Source: Streptomyces tsukubensis (lineage in GTDB: Bacteria > Actinomycetota > Actinomycetes > Streptomycetales > Streptomycetaceae). From it: a stretch of DNA of 64,000 nucleotides. The translations under genes were made by a program, and so were the position numbers. The stretch covers positions 5,642,001 through 5,706,000 of the forward strand of contig NZ_CP045178.1 of assembly GCF_009296025.1 (NCBI RefSeq). The letters are read 5' to 3'. Below the pieces are notes generated by a model that was not told the origin of the DNA, ran no database searches, and saw only the letters and a program-made list of their open reading frames with translations. The number at the start of each line of letters is the position of its first letter. Position 1 is the first letter of the stretch. Shown here in pieces: positions 1 through 8,863 of this stretch.

Positions 1-378
1 GGCGGCCAGTACCGCGATGGCGTTGGTCATGCCCTTGGCGGCGAGCGTGGTGCCGTCGATGGGGTCGACGGCGATATCGCACTCGGGGCCGGTGCCGTCG
101 CCGATCTGCTCTCCGTTGAAGAGCATCGGCGCCTCGTCCTTCTCGCCCTCCCCGATGACGACGACGCCGTTCATCGAGACGGTGGAGACCAGGGTGCGCA
201 TGGCTTTGACCGCGGCGCCGTCCGCGCCGTTCTTCTCGCCCCGGCCGACCCAGCGACCGGCGGCCATGGCCGCCGCCTCGGTCACCCGTACGAGTTCCAG
301 GGCAAGGTTGCGGTCGGGCGCCTCCGGCGAGACCTCCAGGGGAGAGGGGAGATGGCGTTCTGACTGACGTTCGGTCAT
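1..378 (-). CDS. glpX: Class II fructose-1,6-bisphosphatase GlpX, N-terminal part
   Basis: First 126 codons of a GlpX-type fructose-1,6-bisphosphatase; the rest lies beyond the left edge. The family removes the 1-phosphate of fructose 1,6-bisphosphate in gluconeogenesis, in the cytosol, with a divalent metal. Visible family landmarks are [21 protein letters not shown], here near residue 24, then [26 protein letters not shown] and the metal/phosphate loop [16 protein letters not shown]. The ATG at 378 has a weak AGGTG 8 bases upstream. It is divergent from the DUF4245 gene, so 379-511 holds both promoters; an inverted repeat TCGT-TAGT-ACGA lies near 434-445 and could be an operator, but that is a guess. 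Identification is firm. Confidence 0.93.
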   Translation of the reverse strand, partial: MTERQSERHLPSPLEVSPEAPDRNLALELVRVTEAAAMAAGRWVGRGEKNGADGAAVKAMRTLVSTVSMNGVVVIGEGEKDEAPMLFNGEQIGDGTGPECDIAVDPIDGTTLAAKGMTNAIAVLAA

Positions 379-511
379 CGGAGCGCACCTTTCTGATACG
401 ACGACGGCCAAATGAGGGTGTACCTGACTCTATCGTTAGTACGACAAATTGAGCAGAGGGCCCCACGGATGAGCGCTACGCCCACCTGCGAACATAGGGG
501 GCGTGGCAGGT

Positions 512-1102
512 ATGAGAGGCAAACAGACGGTCCGGGACATGGTGCTTTCCCTGGCGGTGATCGTCCTGGTCGCGTGCGGGATCTACGTCTTCGTCCCGCA
601 CGACGACACCGAGAGTCCCGCCAAACGGGTCGACTACCGCGTCGAGCTGCTGTCCGCGCAGCGCGCGGCTTCGTACCCCGTGGAGGCACCCAAGGGGCTG
701 TCGAAGAAGTGGAAGGCGACCTCGGTGCGGTACCGGGCGGAGAACCACGATGCCTGGCATCTGGGCTTCCTCGACCCCGAGGGCCGCTACGTGGCGATCG
801 AGCAGTCGACGCGGAAGCCCTCCGAGTTCATCGACCAGGTCAGCCAGGGCGCGGAGAAGACGAACGTGAGCCACCGGATCGCCGGGGCGACCTGGCAGCG
901 CTACAAGGGCGACACGTACAACGCCCTGGTCCGCAGGGACAAGGGCGCCACGACGGTGGTGACCGGTTCGGGCACGTTCGAGCAGATGGAGGCGATGGCG
1001 CGGGCCCTGTCGACCGAGAAGCCGAAGTCGCCCGACGCCGGTTCCGACACGGGCGCCGGCACGGGCGCCGACACCGGCGAGGCGGGGTCGGAGAAGGCCT
1101 GA
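512..1102 (+). CDS. DUF4245 family membrane-anchored protein
   Basis: A 196-residue protein with one N-terminal membrane segment (about residues 8-26, SLAVIVLVACGIYVFV) followed by an exported domain of the DUF4245 type and a Gly/Asp/Thr/Ala-rich tail of about 30 residues. DUF4245 has no known function; in actinomycetes it is commonly found divergent from glpX, as here. I chose the ATG at 512 because AGGGGG at 496-501 is spaced 10 bases from it; a GTG at 503 would leave no room. Family assignment rests on motifs such as YPVEAPKGLSKKW and on context, not on a search. Confidence 0.82.
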   Translation: MRGKQTVRDMVLSLAVIVLVACGIYVFVPHDDTESPAKRVDYRVELLSAQRAASYPVEAPKGLSKKWKATSVRYRAENHDAWHLGFLDPEGRYVAIEQSTRKPSEFIDQVSQGAEKTNVSHRIAGATWQRYKGDTYNALVRRDKGATTVVTGSGTFEQMEAMARALSTEKPKSPDAGSDTGAGTGADTGEAGSEKA

Positions 1103-1232
1103 GCTGGGTGGCGCCGTCCCCGGGGCGGCGCCGCGAGGCGCCCCGCCCCGCGCCGGTGTCTTCCACGCACTGCCCACCGGTCACCGTGCCTGGCGTCGGC
1201 CGGTGTCGTGTGCGCCCGGTGATCGCACGTGA

Positions 1233-1274
1233 AAGCCCCCGAATCGCGTCGTCGGACGCGGGCTTCGGGGGCTT
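1233..1274. terminator. Bidirectional terminator between convergent genes
   Basis: AAGCCCCCGAA at 1233-1243 pairs perfectly with TTCGGGGGCTT at 1264-1274, and CGCGTC/GACGCG inside the loop extends the structure. It sits between the DUF4245 gene and the convergent nitroreductase-family gene. Confidence 0.8.
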
Positions 1275-1295
1275 CGCTGTGAGCCGCGGTGGGGC

Positions 1296-1886
1296 TCAGA
1301 CGGTGGTGACGGCCTCGTCGTAGGGCAGGCGCGGCGAGCGGGGGAAGGACGCGTCCGGGCCCGGCTTGCCGATGTTGATGATCATCAGCGGCGCGTGGTC
1401 GTCGTCCAGGAACTCCTTCTGGACGCCCGGGAAGTCGAAGCCGGTCATGGGGCCCGCGGCCAGGCCGGCGGCACGGACACCGATGATGAAGTAGCCCGCC
1501 TGGAGGGTGGCGTTGAGCGGGGCCACCTGCTCGCGCACGGCGCGCTCGGAGAAGAACATGTCCGCGATGCCGGGGGCGTGCGGGAACAGCTTCGGCAGCT
1601 CGGCGTGGAACTCGTGGTCCACGGAGAGGATCGCGACGAGCGGCGCGACGGCGGTCTTCGGCTGGTTGCCCTCGGCCATCAGCGGCACGAGGCGCTCGCG
1701 GGCCTCGGCGGAGCGGACCAGCGTGATGCGCAGCGGCGACTGGTTGAAGGCGGTAGGACCGTACTTGACCAGGTCGTAAATCGCCTGCGTCTGCTCTTCG
1801 GTCACCGGCTCGTCGGTGAAGGTGTTGGCGGTGTGGGCCTCGCGGAAGAGCAGATCCTGGGCGGCGGCGTCAAGAACGAGTGACAT
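1296..1886 (-). CDS. Malonic semialdehyde reductase-like nitroreductase (RutE/HadB family)
   Basis: 196 residues, the usual length of RutE-like flavin reductases, which reduce malonic semialdehyde or related small substrates with NAD(P)H. Family landmarks are LFREAHTANTF near residue 12, YGPTAFNQSPLRI near 45, and the C-terminal stretch with GFDFPGVQKEF and INIGKPG. The frame stays open upstream for 40 codons, but the ATG at 1886 gives the conserved MSLVLD start and AAGG lies 10-13 bases upstream. It stands alone and is not in a rut pyrimidine-degradation operon, so the true substrate is open. It ends close to a strong terminator shared with the DUF4245 gene. Confidence 0.85.
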   Translation of the reverse strand: MSLVLDAAAQDLLFREAHTANTFTDEPVTEEQTQAIYDLVKYGPTAFNQSPLRITLVRSAEARERLVPLMAEGNQPKTAVAPLVAILSVDHEFHAELPKLFPHAPGIADMFFSERAVREQVAPLNATLQAGYFIIGVRAAGLAAGPMTGFDFPGVQKEFLDDDHAPLMIINIGKPGPDASFPRSPRLPYDEAVTTV

Positions 1887-2090
1887 AGAAGTACGAACCT
1901 TCTCGGAAGCTGGGGGGATCGTGGGACGGATCCGTTGAACAGCTCCGAGAGTACGTCGAACACGTTTAAACTTCAACGAAAGGCGGAGCTGTGCGGTCCG
2001 CTTCACAGTCTCATCTGTGCTCCACGCCGCTGACCAGGACCCTTCGTCCTTGACGCGGTAGGACTCAGGACCCGAGCCCCCCGGCCGTGG

Positions 2091-2363
2091 TCAGCCCTCG
2101 TCGTCGTCCTCGCCGGAGCCCCGCCCTTCGGGAGAGCCGTCGGATTCCGGCCCCGCGAGAGCCGCGTCCAGCCGCTCGCGCGCCCCGTCCAGCCAGCGCC
2201 GGCACATCTTGCCCAGCTCCTCGCCGCGCTCCCAGAGGGCGAGCGACTCCTCAAGGGTCGTACCACCCGCCTCCAGCTTCCGTACGACCTCGATCAGCTC
2301 GTCCCGTGCCTGCTCGTAGCCGAGCGCCGTCTCGTCCGTCTTCGCGTCCGTCTTGCTGGTCAT
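2091..2363 (-). CDS. xseB: Exodeoxyribonuclease VII small subunit
   Basis: 90 residues with the family core [37 protein letters not shown], a helical hairpin that packs along the large subunit; the tail is acidic (GEDDDEG). With XseA it degrades single-stranded DNA to acid-soluble oligonucleotides in the cytosol. The ATG at 2363 has AGGGTGG upstream. It lies downstream of xseA in the same orientation, but the two are separated by about 264 bases dominated by a hexanucleotide repeat instead of the usual tight junction. Confidence 0.93.
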   Translation of the reverse strand: MTSKTDAKTDETALGYEQARDELIEVVRKLEAGGTTLEESLALWERGEELGKMCRRWLDGARERLDAALAGPESDGSPEGRGSGEDDDEG

Positions 2364-2484
2364 GTGGTCCACCCTAGAAGTCCTGGTCCCGGTGGTCCGG
2401 GCCGACAACAACGCCGGGGCCCGCGGCGCGGGCGACCGGATCCGTACGGCGGCGGGCGGGGCGGGCCCCAGGGGCTGCTGGTAC

Positions 2485-2580
2485 GGCTGTGCCTGTGCCT
2501 GTGCCTGGGGCTGTGCCTGTGCCTGTGCCTGGGGCTGCGCCTGAGCCTGGGGCTGCGCCTGTGCCTGGGGCTGCGCCCGC
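2485..2580. repeat. Hexanucleotide tandem repeat between xseA and xseB
   Basis: Sixteen consecutive 6-base units of the form GCCTGT/GCCTGG/GGCTGC, with a higher-order pattern of GCCTGT-GCCTGG-GGCTG. The minus strand keeps an open frame across it: a GTG at 2631 overlaps the xseA stop (GTGA) and reads 85 codons of Gly/Ala/Pro/Thr repeats to a stop at 2374, 11 bases before xseB. I do not annotate that frame as a gene, because its composition is fully explained by the repeat. Confidence 0.9.
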
Positions 2581-2627
2581 CGCCGAGACGGCCGCTCTCA
2601 CTCGCGTCCGCCCTGCCCCGCTCGCCC

Positions 2628-3839
2628 TCACCCGTCCGTCCTCCGCACCGTGAACTCCCCGTCGGCGACCCTGGCCCGCAGCTCCTCGTCCGCGACCACC
2701 TCGCCGGGGGAGCGGACCACCGCGCCGTCCGCCCGTTGCAGTACCGCGTAGCCCCGCCGCAGGGTCGCCGCGGGAGAGAGCGCGACCACCCTGGCTCGTG
2801 TGTGTGTCAGCTCGGAGTCGGCCCGGTCCAGCAGATGCCCGAGGGTGCGCCTGGCCCGGTCGGTGAGGGCCGAGACCCGTTCCGCGCGCTCGTCGATCAT
2901 CCGGTGCGGGTCCCGCATCGAGGGCCTGCCCAGCGCGTGGGTGAGCCCGCTTTCCTCACGGTCGACGAAGGATTCCACGGTCCGCCTGGCCCGGTCGAGC
3001 AACTGCCGTACGCGCTCGTACTCCTCGCCCACTTCTGGCACGACCTTCTTCGCCGCGTCCGTCGGAGTGGAGGCGCGTACGTCCGCGACGAGATCGAGGA
3101 GTGGGGCGTCCGGCTCGTGACCGATCGCGGAGACGACCGGCGTACGGCAGGCGGCCACCGTCCTCACCAGTTCTTCGGACGAGAACGGCAACAGATCCTC
3201 CACGCTGCCGCCGCCGCGGGCCACGATGATGACGTCCACTCCCGCGAGGGCGTCCAGTTCCTTCACCGCGCCCACGACCTGGGGCACGGCGTGCACGCCC
3301 TGTACCGGCACGTTGCGTACCTCGAAACGCACGGCGGGCCAGCGCCTGCGGGCGTTCTCCAGCACATCGCGCTCGGCCGCCGAGGCCCGTCCGCAGACCA
3401 GCCCGATGAGCTGCGGAAGAAAGGGGAGCGACTTCTTGTGCTCCGGCGCGAAGAGCCCTTCGCCCGCCAGCTCCTTCTTCAGCCTTTCGAGTCGTGCGAG
3501 AAGCTCCCCGATGCCCACGGGCCTTATCTCCGCGGCCCGTAGCGAGAGCTGGCCCCGAGGCCCGTACCACTCGGGTTTGGCGTGCACGACGACCCGGGCG
3601 CCCTCGGCCACGACGTCGACCACGGCGTCGAAGACCTTGCGGTAGCAGGTGACACTCACGGAGATGTCGTGCGCGGGGTCCCGCAGAGTCATGAACACGA
3701 CCCCGGCGCCCGGCCGCCGGGAGAGCTGCGTGATCTGCCCCTCGACCCAGACGGCGCCGAGCCGCTCGATCCACCCACCGATCAGCCGCGACACCTCCCC
3801 GACGGGCAGGGGAGTCTCCGCGGACGTGTTGAGAGCCAT
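2628..3839 (-). CDS. xseA: Exodeoxyribonuclease VII large subunit
   Basis: 403 residues, normal for the family. The N-terminal OB-fold (about residues 10-105, with [15 protein letters not shown] and VFMTLRD) binds single-stranded DNA. The catalytic region follows with [16 protein letters not shown] near residue 147, [19 protein letters not shown] near 205-223 and [28 protein letters not shown] near 240. The C-terminus is a long coiled-coil region ending in [10 protein letters not shown]. It forms exonuclease VII with XseB, encoded downstream across a repeat-filled gap. The start at 3839 gives the conserved N-terminus. Confidence 0.95.
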   Translation of the reverse strand: MALNTSAETPLPVGEVSRLIGGWIERLGAVWVEGQITQLSRRPGAGVVFMTLRDPAHDISVSVTCYRKVFDAVVDVVAEGARVVVHAKPEWYGPRGQLSLRAAEIRPVGIGELLARLERLKKELAGEGLFAPEHKKSLPFLPQLIGLVCGRASAAERDVLENARRRWPAVRFEVRNVPVQGVHAVPQVVGAVKELDALAGVDVIIVARGGGSVEDLLPFSSEELVRTVAACRTPVVSAIGHEPDAPLLDLVADVRASTPTDAAKKVVPEVGEEYERVRQLLDRARRTVESFVDREESGLTHALGRPSMRDPHRMIDERAERVSALTDRARRTLGHLLDRADSELTHTRARVVALSPAATLRRGYAVLQRADGAVVRSPGEVVADEELRARVADGEFTVRRTDG

Positions 3840-3904
3840 GTGAAGGAGCGTAATGGCCGCCTAGGACAACGCCGGATTCCGCGCGAGAAGTGGGGGCGGC
3901 GCCC

Positions 3905-4155
3905 GAGGGAGGACGCTGTGGCCCAAGGGCGCGTGTTGTGCCCGAGGAGGCGCTGTGGCCAAGGGCGGGCGCCGCGCCCTATGGGGAGGCGCCGCGAACA
4001 AGGGCGGAGGGTGGGCGCTGTACGCCAAGGCCAGGCGCCGCGGACAAGGGTGGGCGCTGTACGCCAAGGGCGGGCCCCATGTCCTGAGGGAGAGAGCCGC
4101 GGCCAAGGGTGAGCGCTGTGGCCAAAGGTGGGCGCTGTGGCCAAAGGTGAGCGCC
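3905..4155. repeat. Degenerate ~18-24-bp tandem repeat in the xseA-permease gap
   Basis: The whole interval between xseA and the APC permease gene is made of about ten imperfect copies of a unit resembling GGGCGCTGTGGCCAAGG, e.g. at 3910, 3949, 4013, 4045, 4113 and 4131. Copies alternate between GCGCTGT and GCGCCGC forms. No convincing gene lies in this 320-base interval; open frames across it on both strands are the repeat read through. Confidence 0.8.
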
Positions 4156-4159
4156 GGGC

Positions 4160-5668
4160 TCAGCCCCCGGTCGCCCCCGTCGGCTGCTCCTCGTCCATCA
4201 GGTCGTCATGACCCCGCTGCACGACCAGTACGACGAAACCGATCACCAGCCAGATGGCGCCCACCACCTGAGCCGATCCGGCCGCCTCCACGATGACGGC
4301 GATGGTGATGGCCGCACCGATCACCGGCATCAGCAGATGGCGCCACCAGCTCACCGCGCCCGCTCCGCGCCGTACGGCGAACCAGCCGACGACACTGGCG
4401 TGCAGCAGGACGAAGGCCGACAGGGCCCCGATGTTCACGACCGAGACCAGATGGTCCATCCCGTCGTCGCGGCTGGACGCCCAGATGGCCGCGGCGCAGG
4501 TGATCACCGCGGCGAGCAGCAGGGCGGGCCGCGGAACGCCGGAGTACGTCCGTGACAGGGCGTTCGGCAGGCGCCTGGCGCGGGCCATCGCGAAGAGCAG
4601 CCGGCCCGCCGCGGCCTGTCCCGCCAGCGCGGCGAAGGCCGCGCCGATGGCCTTGCTGACGGCCACCAGATCATGGAGCCAGGAGCCGACGGAGGCGTCC
4701 ACCGCGTCGTAGAAGGCGGTGCCCTGCTCGACGGGGTGGGAGGCGAGGTGGGCGGAGGAGACGGGTGCGAGGAGCGCCACCAGGTAGGTCTGGATGATGA
4801 AGAGCACGCCCACGAGTCCCAGGCAGAACAGCACCGCCCGAGCCACCTTCGCGGAGCCGCCCGTCACCTCTTCGGCGAACGACACGATCGCGTCGAACCC
4901 GAGATAGGACAGGACCGCGACCGACACCGCCCCCAGTACCGCCGAGACGGCGAACGTCCCGTCCCCGGTGAGCGGCGACAGCCAGTCGCGCTGCGCGCCG
5001 TCACGGACGAGGACGACCACAGCGGAGACCGCGAAGACCACCAGGACCACGATCTCCATCGCCAGCACCGCGAAGCCGACGCGCGCGGCGGCCCGTACGC
5101 CCCAGAGGTTCAGCGCCGTCGTGATCACCACGGCGAGCGCGGTCCACACCCAGCGCGACACGGAGGGGACCAGCGAGTTCATGGCGATGCCGGAGAAGAG
5201 ATAGGCGACGGCGGGGATCAGCACGTAGTCGAGCATCGCCATCCAGCCCGCGATGAACCCCGGTTTCCTGCCGAGCCCGGCCCTGGCGTACGCGAAGACC
5301 GATCCGGCCTGAGGGACCACCCGGACCATCTGGGCGTAGCTGAACGCGGTGAACCCCATCGCGACCGTGGCGACCAGATAGACCAGGGCCACCGCGCCGT
5401 GCGACTTCGCGTCGAGGGTTCCGAAGACGCCGACGGGCGCCATGGGGGCGATGAAGAGCAGACCGTAGACGACCAGATCCCGGAAACTGAGGCTCCGCTT
5501 CAGCCCGCCCTCTTTTGCTCCGGCGCCCTTCCCGCCCGCCCTTGTCGACGCTGCCGAGGAATCGCCTCTCGCCGCCCCGCCCGCCGAGGCATCATCGGGC
5601 GAGCCCTCACCGCGGCCGCCCTCTCGGCCGGAAGGGGTGGCCCCTCCGCCGTCGCCGTACACGGACAT
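4160..5668 (-). CDS. APC-family amino acid permease
   Basis: 502 residues with about twelve hydrophobic segments, starting after a ~70-residue Gly/Ser/Ala-rich cytosolic N-terminus. The first transmembrane pair contains [26 protein letters not shown] sequence typical of amino acid-polyamine-organocation transporters, and [19 protein letters not shown] is the classic conserved stretch of the family. It probably imports an amino acid or amine with protons; the substrate cannot be told. The ATG at 5668 is preceded by GGAGG, and upstream in-frame codons are therefore not used. It diverges from ispH. Confidence 0.88.
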   Translation of the reverse strand: MSVYGDGGGATPSGREGGRGEGSPDDASAGGAARGDSSAASTRAGGKGAGAKEGGLKRSLSFRDLVVYGLLFIAPMAPVGVFGTLDAKSHGAVALVYLVATVAMGFTAFSYAQMVRVVPQAGSVFAYARAGLGRKPGFIAGWMAMLDYVLIPAVAYLFSGIAMNSLVPSVSRWVWTALAVVITTALNLWGVRAAARVGFAVLAMEIVVLVVFAVSAVVVLVRDGAQRDWLSPLTGDGTFAVSAVLGAVSVAVLSYLGFDAIVSFAEEVTGGSAKVARAVLFCLGLVGVLFIIQTYLVALLAPVSSAHLASHPVEQGTAFYDAVDASVGSWLHDLVAVSKAIGAAFAALAGQAAAGRLLFAMARARRLPNALSRTYSGVPRPALLLAAVITCAAAIWASSRDDGMDHLVSVVNIGALSAFVLLHASVVGWFAVRRGAGAVSWWRHLLMPVIGAAITIAVIVEAAGSAQVVGAIWLVIGFVVLVVQRGHDDLMDEEQPTGATGG

Positions 5669-5826
5669 CCTGCCTCCGTCGATCGCTCGGTCTCCCGGTC
5701 GCCCGGTGTCCCGGTCCGGCTGCCCAGGGCCGCTACCCGCTCCGGTGCGCTTCAGACCAGGCCGGCGCGTGGTGGACCGGGGCGGCCTTCGGCCCTCCGG
5801 ACCCAGTCTGGCCAAGGAGCCGATCT

Positions 5827-5853
5827 TTGACCTGTCGAGCGCGGCCTTACGAT
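5827..5853 (+). promoter_or_regulatory. Candidate leaderless promoter of ispH
   Basis: TTGACC at 5827-5832 and TACGAT at 5848-5853, spacer 15 (16 if TTTGAC is used). The -10 box ends 6 bases before the ATG at 5860, so transcription would begin at or next to the start codon. No Shine-Dalgarno sequence is present, which fits a leaderless mRNA. Confidence 0.55.
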
Positions 5854-5859
5854 GGGCGT

Positions 5860-6927
5860 ATGACTGCTACGTCCAGCCCGTCACCCGCCAACGCCTCCAA
5901 CGGGGACAACGCGGGCCGCGCCGGCAAACGCGTCCTGCTCGCCGCGCCGCGCGGCTACTGCGCGGGAGTGGACCGCGCCGTGATCGCCGTGGAGAAGGCC
6001 CTGGAGCAGTACGGGGCGCCGGTCTATGTCCGACACGAGATCGTCCACAACAAATACGTCGTCAAGACGCTGGAGAAGAAGGGCGCCATCTTCGTCGAGG
6101 AGACGGCGGAGGTCCCCGAGGGCTCCATCGTCATGTTCTCCGCACACGGAGTCGCCCCCGTCGTCCACGACGAGGCCGCCAAGCGCAACCTCGCCACCAT
6201 CGACGCCACCTGCCCCTTGGTGACCAAGGTCCACAAGGAAGCGGTCAGGTTCGCCCAGGACGACTACGACATCCTGCTCATCGGCCACGACGGCCACGAG
6301 GAAGTCATCGGTACGTCCGGTGAGGCGCCCGACCACATCACGCTGGTGGACGGCCCCGCCGATGTCGAGAACGTCACCGTCCGAGACGATTCCAAGGTCG
6401 TCTGGCTCTCCCAGACGACCCTGTCCGTCGACGAGACGATGGAGACGGTCGACAAGCTGAAGGACAAGTTCCCGCAGCTGATCTCGCCGCCCAGCGACGA
6501 CATCTGCTACGCCACCCAGAACCGCCAGGTCGCGGTCAAGCAGATGGGCGCCCAGGCGGACCTCGTCATCGTCGTCGGCTCCAGGAACTCCTCCAACTCC
6601 GTACGGCTGGTCGAGGTCGCCCTGAACGCGGGCGCCCGCGACGCCCACCTGGTCGACTACGCGTCCGAGGCCGACGAGGCCTGGCTCGACGGCGTCTCGA
6701 CCGTGGGCGTCACCTCCGGCGCCTCGGTCCCCGAGGTCCTGGTCGAGGGCGTACTCGAATGGCTCTCGCAGCGCGGCTTCGAGGACGTGGAGATCGTGAA
6801 GGCGGCCGAGGAGTCCATCACGTTCTCGCTCCCCAAGGAACTGCGCCGTGATCTGCGCGCGGAGGCGGCGGCCCTGGCGGGCACGTCAGGCACGGCGTCA
6901 GGCACGACGGAGGAGACGGCGTCCTGA
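5860..6927 (+). CDS. ispH: 4-hydroxy-3-methylbut-2-enyl diphosphate reductase IspH
   Basis: 355 residues. Last step of the MEP isoprenoid pathway: reduces HMBPP to IPP and DMAPP with an iron-sulfur cluster. The three cluster cysteines are visible in [12 protein letters not shown] (Cys34), [13 protein letters not shown] and [11 protein letters not shown]; the substrate-binding [23 protein letters not shown] and [10 protein letters not shown] motifs are all present. The C-terminus carries a short Ser/Gly/Thr tail. The likely start at 5860 is leaderless; the frame is open further upstream but that part overlaps the divergent permease start. Single gene with its own terminator. Confidence 0.97.
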   Translation: MTATSSPSPANASNGDNAGRAGKRVLLAAPRGYCAGVDRAVIAVEKALEQYGAPVYVRHEIVHNKYVVKTLEKKGAIFVEETAEVPEGSIVMFSAHGVAPVVHDEAAKRNLATIDATCPLVTKVHKEAVRFAQDDYDILLIGHDGHEEVIGTSGEAPDHITLVDGPADVENVTVRDDSKVVWLSQTTLSVDETMETVDKLKDKFPQLISPPSDDICYATQNRQVAVKQMGAQADLVIVVGSRNSSNSVRLVEVALNAGARDAHLVDYASEADEAWLDGVSTVGVTSGASVPEVLVEGVLEWLSQRGFEDVEIVKAAEESITFSLPKELRRDLRAEAAALAGTSGTASGTTEETAS

Positions 6928-6970
6928 CGCGTCCCAGGTGGCGCGTGACGCGTCTGCACCCGGTTCGTTG

Positions 6971-7002
6971 ACCGCGGCCGGCCTTTCGGGGCCGGCCGCG
7001 GT
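6971..7002 (+). terminator. Terminator after ispH
   Basis: ACCGCGGCCGGC at 6971-6982 pairs with GCCGGCCGCGGT at 6991-7002, an exact 12-bp stem with an 8-base loop, 43 bases after the ispH stop. Confidence 0.8.
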
Positions 7003-7140
7003 GCGTTACGGGGTGCGTCGGCAAGCATGTACCGGAGCGCGTTCCGTCGTACGTCCCGGAGCGCGCCGAGGAAGGCCGCCCCGAGAATTCGGAAAAGTGT
7101 TCAAGGAGTGACGAGCGACCGCGCGTCGTAACGTGTGGCC

Positions 7141-7893
7141 ATGCAGATCTTCGGTGTGGACATCGGCGGATCCGGAATCAAGGGCGCGCCCGTGGACTTG
7201 GACCGCGGCGATTTGGCCCAGAAGCGCCACAAGGTGCTGACCCCCCATCCGGCCGTTCCTGACGGGGTGGCCGAGAAGGTCAAGGAGGTCATCGACCACT
7301 TCGACTGGACCGGCCCGGTGGGCGTGACCTTCCCCGGCGTGATCACCGACGGTACGGCGCTGACGGCGGCCAATGTCGACAAGAGCTGGATCGGTACGGA
7401 TATCGAGAAGCTGCTCGGTGACCGGCTGGGCAAGGGATGCCCCGTCACCGCCCTCAACGACGCGGACGCGGCGGGCGTCGCCGAGATGAACTTCGGCGCG
7501 GGACGGGACAGGAAGGGCACGGTGATCGTGCTCACCTTCGGCACGGGTATCGGCAGCGCGCTCTTCAGCAACGGTGTCCTCGTACCCAACACGGAACTCG
7601 GCCATCTGGAACTGGAAGGTCACGACGCCGAGAAACGCGCCTCCTCGAAGGTGAAGGAGGACCACGACATGAGCTGGCAGCACTGGGCGCACCGGGTGCG
7701 GAAGTACCTGGCGCACGTGGAGATGCTGTTCTCGCCCGAACTCTTCATCGTCGGCGGCGGGGTCAGCCGCAAGGCGGACAAGTTCCTGCCGCTGATCGAG
7801 GGAATCAAGGCCGAGATCGTGCCGGCCCAGTTGTTGAACAACGCGGGGATCGTGGGCGCGGCGATGACGGTCAGGAAGGCGATGTCTGGCTGA
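7141..7893 (+). CDS. ppgK: Polyphosphate glucokinase (ROK family)
   Basis: 250 residues, full length for PpgK, the actinomycete glucokinase that uses polyphosphate (and ATP) to make glucose 6-phosphate in the cytosol. The phosphate-binding motif FGVDIGGSGIKGAPVDL is at the N-terminus, GVTFPGVITDG and ALNDADAAGVAE follow, then TFGTGIGSALF and the ROK-type TELGHLEL. The C-terminal LFIVGGGVSRKADKF is also typical. A GTG two codons earlier (7135) is an alternative start. No Shine-Dalgarno sequence is obvious near 7141, so a leaderless message is possible. Convergent with the DUF6542 gene. Confidence 0.95.
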   Translation: MQIFGVDIGGSGIKGAPVDLDRGDLAQKRHKVLTPHPAVPDGVAEKVKEVIDHFDWTGPVGVTFPGVITDGTALTAANVDKSWIGTDIEKLLGDRLGKGCPVTALNDADAAGVAEMNFGAGRDRKGTVIVLTFGTGIGSALFSNGVLVPNTELGHLELEGHDAEKRASSKVKEDHDMSWQHWAHRVRKYLAHVEMLFSPELFIVGGGVSRKADKFLPLIEGIKAEIVPAQLLNNAGIVGAAMTVRKAMSG

Positions 7894-8001
7894 TGGGGGC
7901 GGGGGCGGGGGCGCATGGGCGCCGCCAGGCCGCCCGGCGGGCGTGGTGGGGCACGGCAGCGGGCCTGCGCGTGCGGCCCGCCCCCCGACAAGGGGGCTCT
8001 C

Positions 8002-8640
8002 TTAGCTCCCCTTGTTGAGCCTGTTCAGCGCTCGACGCTGGGCGATCAGCCGCACCTTGCGTACGGTCACGATGGTTCCGGCGACGAGCGTCCCGCCGTA
8101 CAGCCAGCCGGCGTGCATGGCCAGCGAGGTGACCAGCCCCATGACCCGGCCGCCGAAGCCGTCGCCGGTCTCCGCGATCGGCAGGATGCCGAGAGCGAAG
8201 GCGATGGGGACGGCGATCGGCGGGGTCACCAGGTCGGCGGGGCGCACCCAGAGCGCGGTGAGGGCGCTGACCGGCAGGAAGAGCACCCCGTACGCGACGA
8301 TCGACCCGTCGAACAGCAGCGACACCACCACGGCGAGCACGACCATGACGACGGAGGCGAAGAGCCCGCCGCCGAGACCGGTCAGCCGGGGACTGGGCAT
8401 GCGACGGAGTAGGAGCACGACAGGCGGTACAGGCTTGTCGGGTCGCGCGGCGGGGCGCCGCCGGGGCTCGGCGGCGTCACGGGCGGGGCTCCGTTTGGCG
8501 CGGGCGGAGTCACCGGGGACGGCGTCGGAGGCGCCGGAGGACCGCGGCGGGGACGACTGAGGTCCGCCCTGCGGGGGCAGCGGGGCGGTCCTGCGGGTTC
8601 GGGGACTGGGCCGGGAAGGACGCGTGCTGGGTTGCTCCAC
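8002..8640 (-). CDS. DUF6542 membrane protein
   Basis: 212 residues. The first ~80 are a disordered Pro/Arg/Ser-rich cytosolic segment; then come about four transmembrane helices (GLFASVVMVVLAVVVSLLF, YGVLFLPVSALTALWV, IAVPIAFALGILPI, LYGGTLVAGTIVTVRKV). I recall this domain as DUF6542, with no known function; in Streptomyces it lies next to ychF, as here (divergent). Start is the GTG at 8640. A short CCCCC/GGGGG hairpin at 7982-7996 lies in the 108-base gap to ppgK. Confidence 0.8.
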   Translation of the reverse strand: MEQPSTRPSRPSPRTRRTAPLPPQGGPQSSPPRSSGASDAVPGDSARAKRSPARDAAEPRRRPAARPDKPVPPVVLLLRRMPSPRLTGLGGGLFASVVMVVLAVVVSLLFDGSIVAYGVLFLPVSALTALWVRPADLVTPPIAVPIAFALGILPIAETGDGFGGRVMGLVTSLAMHAGWLYGGTLVAGTIVTVRKVRLIAQRRALNRLNKGS

Positions 8641-8863
8641 CGCACCAACCTAGGCGGGAGGATGCCGGGATCGCGCAGTGGGACACGCCCTTTACCGCCC
8701 CGGAGTCCCCCGGCCGGCAGGTGGTACGCGACCGGATGAGGGACCGGACGCCCGCTCCCTCCGCGGCCGGACCGGCTCTGGAGGGCACCCCGTAGACTGG
8801 TGGACCGGTCCGTAGGGGCCCTTCCATCCATCCCTGAAGTCCTGAAGTACGGGAAGTCGCAAC

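Noticed and set aside
2374..2631. 85-codon frame between xseA and xseB
   Set aside because: Composition is entirely that of the hexanucleotide repeat; kept only as a finding because of the GTGA overlap.
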